Below, piece after piece: positions 58,901-64,000 of a stretch of DNA of 64,000 nt. Every line of letters begins with the position of its first letter. Positions within the stretch are counted from its first letter, which is position 1. The position numbers were made by a program, and so were the translations under genes. Under the pieces are notes generated by a model that made no database searches, was not told where the DNA came from, and saw only the letters and a list, made by a program, of their open reading frames with translations. Source of the DNA: CAYORM01 sp964406375 (lineage in GTDB: Bacteria > Pseudomonadota > Alphaproteobacteria > DSM-16000 > Inquilinaceae); assembly GCA_964406375.1 (NCBI GenBank), contig CAYORM010000008.1:14119-78118 (forward strand), read 5' to 3'.

Positions 58901-58964
58901 CGGCCGGCGGCTCCTGCCCTTCAGAAGACCCGGCCAGCCGCTTCGGTTCCGCCGCGCCGCCGGC

Positions 58965-59555
58965 TCAGTTCCGCACGGCCCGCGCGAGATATTGCCGGAT
59001 GCTGCTCTGCATCTGCCGGTCGAGATCGACGATGCCGTCAGCGACGATCTCCTCCTGGATCCGGGCGCGCTCGGCCGGTCCCGCGAGATCGCCGATCCGC
59101 GCCCGCCGCTCGACATCGGCGCGGGCGAAGGCCGATGTGACGCCGGGCACGCCGCGCAACTCGAGCCGGACGGCGAGCTGCAGCGTGTAGCGCCAGCCCA
59201 TGCTGAACATGCCGCCGACCCCGCCCGGACGCGGATCGGCGACCTCTTCAAGAGAGGCACGCTCGATGACGAGAACGGCCGAACCCGATCGACCGGCCGC
59301 GACCAGCCGGTTGGTCGCCCAGTCGCGGATCGCGGCCGAGGGCGGATTGGCGACGAGATGCTCGATATGGGTCCCCCCGCCCGGCGGGGCATAGGCGTCG
59401 ACCACCTCGATCTGCGCGACGTCGAGGGCGATCGGCGGCAGGCCGAGATCATAGACCGAACTACCGCTGGGACGCACCGACTGGCACCCCGCCATCGCCA
59501 GCACCGCAGGTGCAAGTGCCCCGACCAGGAACACCCTCCGGCTGCTACCGCCCAT
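58965..59555 (-). CDS. predicted outer-membrane or periplasmic lipoprotein
   Basis: A 196-residue lipoprotein: charged start (GGSSRRVFLVG), hydrophobic segment and lipobox LAMAGC near residue 23. The mature part has alternating strands (LDVAQIEVVDAYAPPGG, then RYTLQLAVRLELRGV) and a helical C-terminus ending SSIRQYLARAVRN. I cannot name the family with certainty; DUF-type lipoproteins of this length occur after hslO in alphaproteobacteria. Start overlaps the hslO stop by 11 bp, so it belongs to the argD-argF-hslO operon. Confidence 0.75.
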   Translation of the reverse strand: MGGSSRRVFLVGALAPAVLAMAGCQSVRPSGSSVYDLGLPPIALDVAQIEVVDAYAPPGGGTHIEHLVANPPSAAIRDWATNRLVAAGRSGSAVLVIERASLEEVADPRPGGVGGMFSMGWRYTLQLAVRLELRGVPGVTSAFARADVERRARIGDLAGPAERARIQEEIVADGIVDLDRQMQSSIRQYLARAVRN

Positions 59556-60468
59556 CGCTCCGCTCCTCGCCGTAGATCGCATCAAGCTGCGACTCGTCGA
59601 AGAGGTAGGTCGTTCCGCAGAACTCGCAAGAAACGCTGACCGAGCCGTCCTCGAGCAGCTCGCGGATTTCGTCGGCGGGCAGGGTGCCGAGCATCGCCGA
59701 CACGCGATCGCGCGAACAGCGGCAGGCGAAACGCAGCCCCTGGGCCGGCCAGGCGCGCACCCCGTCCTCATTGTACAGCCGCCAGAGGAGCTGCTCGGGA
59801 TCGAGGGCGGGATCGAGCAGCTCGGCCGGCGTCGCCGTGTCGAGCAGCAGCATCGCGCGGCGCCAGTCATCCTCCCGGTCCATCGGGACGATCTCCTCGC
59901 CGGGCACCGGCAGGCGCTGCAGCATGATGCCGCCGCCACGCCAGCCGGTCGCGCCGCGCGCGGCGAAGGCGACGATGCCGGCCTGGAGCTGTTCGGATTG
60001 CTGGAAGTAGTGGCGCGCCGCCTCCGCCATCCCGCTGCCGGAGAGCTCGACGATGCCCTGGTAGCGCTCGGTATGCTCGCCCTGATCGACGGTGAAGGCG
60101 AGATAGCCGCGCCCCATCAGCCCCGGCAGGTCGTCGGTGGCGGCCGCCGCGACCGCCTCGGTGTCGAAGGCGGCATAGGCCCGCACCGCCCCGCCGGAGG
60201 TGACGTCCGCGACGAGCTGCCTGACCGCTCCGTCACCCTGGGCCTGCAGCGTGAAGATGCCCTCGTATTTGAGGGCGCTCGCCAGCAGCGCCGCGACGAC
60301 CATGGTCTCGCCGAGCAGCCGCGCCACCGGCTCGGGATAGTCGTGCCGGCGGAGGATCTCGTCGATCAGCGGGCCGAGCCGGACCAGCCGGCCGCGCAGG
60401 CCGGAGAGTTCGATCTGGAACGGCCGGACGAGATCATCGGTGACGGCCGCCGGGTCGACGGGGTTCAC
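59545..60468 (-). CDS. hslO: redox-regulated chaperone Hsp33
   Basis: A 307-residue cytoplasmic holdase chaperone. The C-terminal zinc centre is present: CRC in FACRCSRDRV and CEFC in SCEFCGTTYLF, the four Cys that bind zinc when reduced and form disulfides on activation. The N-terminal core has ALKYEGIFTLQAQGDGAV. Start GTG 60468 is 4 bp after the argF stop. The argF-hslO link is common in alphaproteobacteria. Confidence 0.95.
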   Translation of the reverse strand: MNPVDPAAVTDDLVRPFQIELSGLRGRLVRLGPLIDEILRRHDYPEPVARLLGETMVVAALLASALKYEGIFTLQAQGDGAVRQLVADVTSGGAVRAYAAFDTEAVAAAATDDLPGLMGRGYLAFTVDQGEHTERYQGIVELSGSGMAEAARHYFQQSEQLQAGIVAFAARGATGWRGGGIMLQRLPVPGEEIVPMDREDDWRRAMLLLDTATPAELLDPALDPEQLLWRLYNEDGVRAWPAQGLRFACRCSRDRVSAMLGTLPADEIRELLEDGSVSVSCEFCGTTYLFDESQLDAIYGEERSDGR

Positions 60469-60472
60469 GATG

Positions 60473-61390
60473 TCACAGCTTTCCCATGCACCACAGAAGG
60501 ATGCCCTTCTGTGCGTGAAGCCGGTTCTCAGCCTCGTCCCACACCACCGATTGCGGTCCGTCGATCACGGCATCCGTCACCTCTTCGCCGCGATGCGCCG
60601 GCAGGCAGTGCATGAACAGCGCATCCGGCTTGGCGAGCGCCATCAGCCGCTCATCGACCTGATAGGGGCGCAGCAGATTGTGACGGTGCGGGGCGTCCTT
60701 GTCGCCCATCGACACCCAGGTGTCGGTGACCACCAGATCGGCGTCGCGCACCGTCGTGTCGGGATCCGTGCCGACCGAGATGCGCGCGCCCTGGGCATGG
60801 GCCCAGCGCACCAGATCGGCCGGAGGCGACAGCGGGTCGGGACAGGCCAGCCGCATCTCGAAGTCGAACATCGCGGCGGCCCGGATCCACGACCGGGCTA
60901 CGTTGTTGCCGTCGCCGCTCCAGGCGACCGCCCGGCCGGCGATCGGTCCACGATGCTCCTCATAGGTCATCACATCCGCCATGAGCTGGCAGGGATGGCT
61001 GTCATCGGTCAGACCATTGATGACCGGCACCGTCGCCGCCTCGGCCAGCGCGCGCAGCCGAGATTCCGCATGGGTGCGGATCATGATCGCATCCACATAG
61101 CGCGACAGCACCCGCGCCGTGTCGGCGATCGTCTCGCCGCGGCCGAGTTGGATCTCCGCGCCGGTCAGCATCACCACCTCGCCGCCGAGCTGGCGCATGC
61201 CGACCTCGAAGGAGACGCGGGTCCGCGTCGACGGCTTCTCGAAGATCAGTGCGAGGGTGCGGCCGGCAAGCGGCCGCACCCGTTCGCCGCGGGGATCCTG
61301 CTGCTTGAGCGTTCGCGCCCGGTCGAGGATCGCGCGGAGATCGGCCTTCGACAGCTCGTGCAGGTCGAGGAAATGGCGCTGATCAGCCAT
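60473..61390 (-). CDS. argF: ornithine carbamoyltransferase
   Basis: A 305-residue transcarbamylase making citrulline from ornithine and carbamoyl phosphate. The carbamoyl-phosphate motif is EKPSTRTRVSFE, then TDDSHPCQLMAD, and the ornithine/Cys loop FMHCLPAHRGEEV. ATG 61390 overlaps the argD stop (8 bp), so the two arginine genes are coupled. Length and motifs are typical. Confidence 0.96.
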   Translation of the reverse strand: MADQRHFLDLHELSKADLRAILDRARTLKQQDPRGERVRPLAGRTLALIFEKPSTRTRVSFEVGMRQLGGEVVMLTGAEIQLGRGETIADTARVLSRYVDAIMIRTHAESRLRALAEAATVPVINGLTDDSHPCQLMADVMTYEEHRGPIAGRAVAWSGDGNNVARSWIRAAAMFDFEMRLACPDPLSPPADLVRWAHAQGARISVGTDPDTTVRDADLVVTDTWVSMGDKDAPHRHNLLRPYQVDERLMALAKPDALFMHCLPAHRGEEVTDAVIDGPQSVVWDEAENRLHAQKGILLWCMGKL

Positions 61391-62588
61391 GGGGCACCGC
61401 CTGCTTTGCATCCTGGTTCCCGGATGCCGCCGCGGCCACCCGGTCGATGATGTCGAGCGCTTCCGCGATCTCCGCCTCGCCGATGTTGAGCGGCGGCAGG
61501 ATGCGGATCACCTCCTCCGCCGCGCCGACCGTCAGCAGCCCGGCCTCGCGCAGCGCCTTGACGAGGTCGTTTGACCCGGCATGACAGCGCAGGCCGAGCA
61601 TGAGGCCGACGCCCCGGACCTCGGCGAAGACGCGGGGATGGCGCGCCGCCACCTGCTCGAGCCCCGCGCGCAGCCGCGCCGCCGTCGTCTGGACGCCGTC
61701 GAAGAAGCCCGGTTCGAGCATGATGTCGAGCACGGCATTGCCGACGGCCATCGCCAGCGGATTGCCGCCATAGGTGCTGCCATGGGTGCCCGGCACCATG
61801 CCGGCGGCGGCGCGCTCGGTCGCCATGAAGGCACCGAGCGGGAAGCCGCCGCCGATCCCCTTGGCAACGCACATGACATCCGGCGTGACGCCCGCCCATT
61901 CATGGGCGAACAACCGGCCGGTCCGGCCGTAGCCGCACTGGATCTCGTCGAAGAACAAGAGCAGCCCGTACTCGTCGCAGACCCGGCGCAGCTCCTGCAG
62001 ATACTCGGTCGAGGCGGCCTTGATGCCGCCCTCGCCGATCACCGGCTCGATATTGATCGCCGCCGTCTCGTCGGTGATCGCCGCGCGCAGCTCGTTCATG
62101 TTGCCCCAAGCAACCTGGTCGAAACCGTCGGCCATCGGGCCGAAGCCCTGGGTCAGCTTCTCCGACTTCGCGGCCGCGATGGCGGCGATCGTCCGCCCGT
62201 GGAAGGCGCCGGTGACGGTGATCACGCGCCAGCGCTTCGGCTGACCCTGCGCCCAGTGGAAGCGCCGGCACAGCTTGACCGCGCCCTCCCAGGCCTCGAC
62301 GCCCGAATTGGTGAAGAAGACGGTATCGGCAAAGGTCGCCTCGACCAGCCGCCCGGCCAGCTTCTCCTGCCCAGCCGAGCGGTAGAGGTTCGAGGTGTGC
62401 CAGAGCCGCGCCGCCTGGTCCTGCAGCGTCCGGACGAGATGGGGATGGCAGTGGCCGAGCGCGCAGACCGCGATCCCCGCGGCGAAATCGAGGTATCGTC
62501 GCCCGTCGGCCGTAAACAGATACGCTCCCTCGCCCCGCTCGAAGACGAGGTCGGCACGCGCATAGGTCGGCATCACGACGGGTATCAT
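61383..62588 (-). CDS. argD: acetylornithine aminotransferase
   Basis: A 401-residue class III aminotransferase of arginine biosynthesis. FFTNSGVEAWEGAVKLCRRF, LLLFFDEIQCGYGRTGRLFAHEW and the PLP-Lys segment VAKGIGGGFPLGAF are the ArgD pattern. I chose ATG 62588, since the frame above it is antisense to the rpmI region. It is the first gene of the argD-argF-hslO operon, divergent from rpmI. Confidence 0.95.
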   Translation of the reverse strand: MIPVVMPTYARADLVFERGEGAYLFTADGRRYLDFAAGIAVCALGHCHPHLVRTLQDQAARLWHTSNLYRSAGQEKLAGRLVEATFADTVFFTNSGVEAWEGAVKLCRRFHWAQGQPKRWRVITVTGAFHGRTIAAIAAAKSEKLTQGFGPMADGFDQVAWGNMNELRAAITDETAAINIEPVIGEGGIKAASTEYLQELRRVCDEYGLLLFFDEIQCGYGRTGRLFAHEWAGVTPDVMCVAKGIGGGFPLGAFMATERAAAGMVPGTHGSTYGGNPLAMAVGNAVLDIMLEPGFFDGVQTTAARLRAGLEQVAARHPRVFAEVRGVGLMLGLRCHAGSNDLVKALREAGLLTVGAAEEVIRILPPLNIGEAEIAEALDIIDRVAAAASGNQDAKQAVPHG

Positions 62589-62768
62589 GGGGGGCCCCGA
62601 GACTGCATTGGGGGGTTGCGGAAGCGGCGACTGAACACGGCCGGCCGGCCGCTTGTCAACGTCGCGGGGCACGTCTATAACGCGCGCTCCGTTCGGACGG
62701 CGAGGCCGGGGACGACCCCGGGGCATGCCCAACCGCCCGTGATCCCGATCCTTCCCGAAGGACCCGAA

Positions 62769-62969
62769 ATGCCCAAGATGAAGACCCATTCGAGCGCGAA
62801 GAAGCGCTTTCGCCTGACCGCGACCGGCAAGGTCCGGTTCAACTCCGCCTATCGGCGCCACCGCCTGCTCACCAAGGACAAGGCGGCGAAGGAGCGCAAC
62901 CAGGGCACCAAGATCCTGTGTGACGCCGACGCCGTGAAGGTGAAGCGTTACATGCTGGTGAACGGCTGA
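62769..62969 (+). CDS. rpmI: 50S ribosomal protein L35
   Basis: A 66-residue basic ribosomal protein. The start PKMKTHSSAKKRFRLTATGK and the HRLLTKDKAAKERNQG segment are diagnostic. GAAGGA precedes ATG 62769. infC, its usual partner in enterobacteria, is not upstream; argD diverges instead, as in many alphaproteobacteria. Confidence 0.97.
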   Translation: MPKMKTHSSAKKRFRLTATGKVRFNSAYRRHRLLTKDKAAKERNQGTKILCDADAVKVKRYMLVNG

Positions 62970-62989
62970 GCTGAAGGAGCGGAACCGCC

Positions 62990-63352
62990 ATGGCACGCGT
63001 CTCGCGGGGCGTCACCAGCCACGCCCGTCACAAGAAGATCCTCAAGCTCGCCAAGGGTTACCGCGGCCGCGCCTCGACCAATTATCGCGTCGCGATCGAG
63101 AAGGTCGAGAAGGCGCTGCGCTACGCCTATCGCGACCGGCGCAACCGCAAGCGGGATTTCCGCGGCCTGTGGATCCAGCGGATCAACGCCGGCGTGCGTG
63201 AGCACGGGCTGACCTATTCGCAGTTCATGCACGGCGTGAAGCTGGCCGGGATCGAGATCGACCGGAAGGTCCTCGCCGATCTCGCGGCGCTGCAGCCGGA
63301 GTCGTTTAAGGCCCTGGTCGAGAAGGCCCAGGCCGCGCTGAAATCCGCCTGA
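62990..63352 (+). CDS. rplT: 50S ribosomal protein L20
   Basis: A 120-residue 23S rRNA-binding assembly protein. The N-terminal tail (MARVSRGVTSHARHKKILKL), ALRYAYRDRRNRKRDFRGLWIQRINAG and the C-terminal globular part are typical. GAAGGAG lies before ATG 62990, 20 bp after rpmI. L20 is known to repress its own operon in other bacteria; I see no clear L20-binding mimic here. Confidence 0.97.
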   Translation: MARVSRGVTSHARHKKILKLAKGYRGRASTNYRVAIEKVEKALRYAYRDRRNRKRDFRGLWIQRINAGVREHGLTYSQFMHGVKLAGIEIDRKVLADLAALQPESFKALVEKAQAALKSA

Positions 63353-63375
63353 CGGGCCTGCCGCCGCGCGCGGCG

Positions 63376-63427
63376 CCCGACCCGAAGGGGGAATGGTTCA
63401 GGGGGTCGGGCCTCGCGCTCGACCCCC
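63376..63427 (+). promoter_or_regulatory. mutually exclusive hairpins before pheS
   Basis: CCCGACCC (63376-63383) can pair with GGGTCGGG (63403-63410). The overlapping GGGGGTCG (63401-63408) can instead pair with CGACCCCC (63420-63427). The two stems share bases and exclude each other, the layout of an attenuator. A U-run is lacking (only TTC), so it may be fortuitous. Confidence 0.4.
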
Positions 63428-63521
63428 TTCGCATGTCCGAGCACAGAACACGTATACCGATCGCCGGGTACAGCCCCGAGACACCGAGCCCCGGCACCTC
63501 GAAGACGGGACCTGACCAGCC

Positions 63522-64000
63522 ATGAGCCAGCCGGCCGAGACCGATATCGACAGCCTGCGCCGCGACCTCGCCGCCGCCGTCGCCGCGGCGCCGGACCTCG
63601 CCGCGCTCGACGCACTGCGTGTCGAGGCGCTGGGCCGCAAGGGCCGGATCACGGCGATGATGGCGGGGCTACGCGATCTCGCCCCCGAGGCGCGCCGCGA
63701 GGCGGGCGCGGCGCTGAACGCGCTGAAGGATGAGGTGGCGGCGCTGATCGAGAGCCGCCGCGAGGCGCTGGAACGGGCCGCCCTCGAGGCGCGGCTGGCA
63801 GCCGAGCGGGTCGATGTCACCTTGCCGGCGCGGCCGGGCGAGATGGGACGGGTCCACCCGATCAGCCAGACCCTCGACGAGATGATCGCGATCTTCGCCG
63901 ATATGGGGTTCACCGTCGCCGAGGGGCCGCATATCGAGGACGATTTCCACAACTTCACGGCGCTCAACATCCCGCCCGAGCATCCGGCGCGGCAGATGCA
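63522..64000 (+). CDS. pheS: phenylalanyl-tRNA synthetase alpha subunit (partial, cut by window end)
   Basis: The first 159 residues of PheS. The N-terminal coiled-coil tRNA arm fills residues 5-90 (Leu/Ala/Arg heptads, with EALGRKGRITAMMAGLRDL). The catalytic domain begins at VDVTLPARP, followed by GRVHPISQTLDEMIAIFADMGF and the diagnostic FHNFTALNIPPEHPARQMQ. The gene continues beyond base 64000; pheT is expected next. ATG 63522 follows the attenuator-like region after rplT. Confidence 0.95.
   Translation, partial: MSQPAETDIDSLRRDLAAAVAAAPDLAALDALRVEALGRKGRITAMMAGLRDLAPEARREAGAALNALKDEVAALIESRREALERAALEARLAAERVDVTLPARPGEMGRVHPISQTLDEMIAIFADMGFTVAEGPHIEDDFHNFTALNIPPEHPARQM

Noticed and set aside
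62589..62768. infC upstream of rpmI
   Set aside because: Only 180 bp separate argD and rpmI and no IF-3-like sequence is present.
63393..63515. Leader peptide of the pheM type before pheS
   Set aside because: The 40-codon ORF has no Phe codons, its ribosome site is too close to the ATG, and it is rich in Arg and Pro.

Overview
The window reads as one 64 kb piece of a very GC-rich alphaproteobacterial chromosome. Several things point there: a MucR/Ros regulator, an HlyU-type protein, argD-argF-hslO gene order, an rpmI-rplT-pheS cluster without infC beside it, and many periplasmic-binding-protein transporters. A family-level assignment (a Rhodospirillales-like or Geminicoccales-like group) is only a guess. 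There is one assembly gap of 100 N at 29497-29596. No rRNA, tRNA, CRISPR array, insertion sequence or phage gene was seen.

Layout. 1-3.8 kb: stress and efflux genes, a small ORF with an extended Shine-Dalgarno sequence, MucR and an SDR. 3.9-13.0 kb (minus): an inositol or aminocyclitol catabolic operon running iolD, class III aminotransferase, IolE/MocC-like isomerase, IolG/MocA-like dehydrogenase, RbsBAC-type transporter, NTF2-like protein. A D-2-hydroxyacid dehydrogenase and a GntR regulator diverge from it. 15.6-27.7 kb: a Pot-type ABC transporter with a dimethylformamidase-like large subunit, then a convergent SDR-HyuB-HyuA operon and a divergent RraA-like gene. Three near-identical CTxTAACGTTTAAG operators tie these units together. 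27.8-32.4 kb: a DUF2243 membrane protein, a PRC-barrel protein with Asp-Gly-Thr repeats (containing the gap), psuK-psuG, and a cobalamin riboswitch in front of a PCuAC-like metallochaperone. 32.5-38.9 kb: a GH88 hydrolase divergent from CoA transferase, MaoC fusion, GMC oxidoreductase and LacI, with two AATCGTTTTG operators in the shared promoter region.

38.9-44.1 kb: a PAS histidine kinase with a small SUOX-fold-like exported protein, facing a dimethylglycine/sarcosine dehydrogenase. 44.2-52.4 kb: a peptide-uptake operon (DppABCDF, DUF1028, ArgE-like deacylase) with a divergent XRE-cupin regulator. 52.4-53.5 kb: an HxlR regulator divergent from an NADPH-FMN reductase. 53.7-58.9 kb: D-Ala-D-Ala carboxypeptidase and the sugar-nucleotide operon galU-ugd-pgm. 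59.0-62.6 kb: argD-argF-hslO-lipoprotein. 62.8-64.0 kb: rpmI-rplT-pheS, with pheS cut by the window end.

The first 53 kb is mostly catabolic islands, each with transporter, enzymes and local regulator; the last 10 kb is housekeeping. The most unusual unit is the cobalamin riboswitch that leads into a PCuAC-fold protein which has lost three of the four classical copper ligands but carries His clusters at both ends of the mature chain. This suggests a cobalt-related periplasmic metallochaperone.
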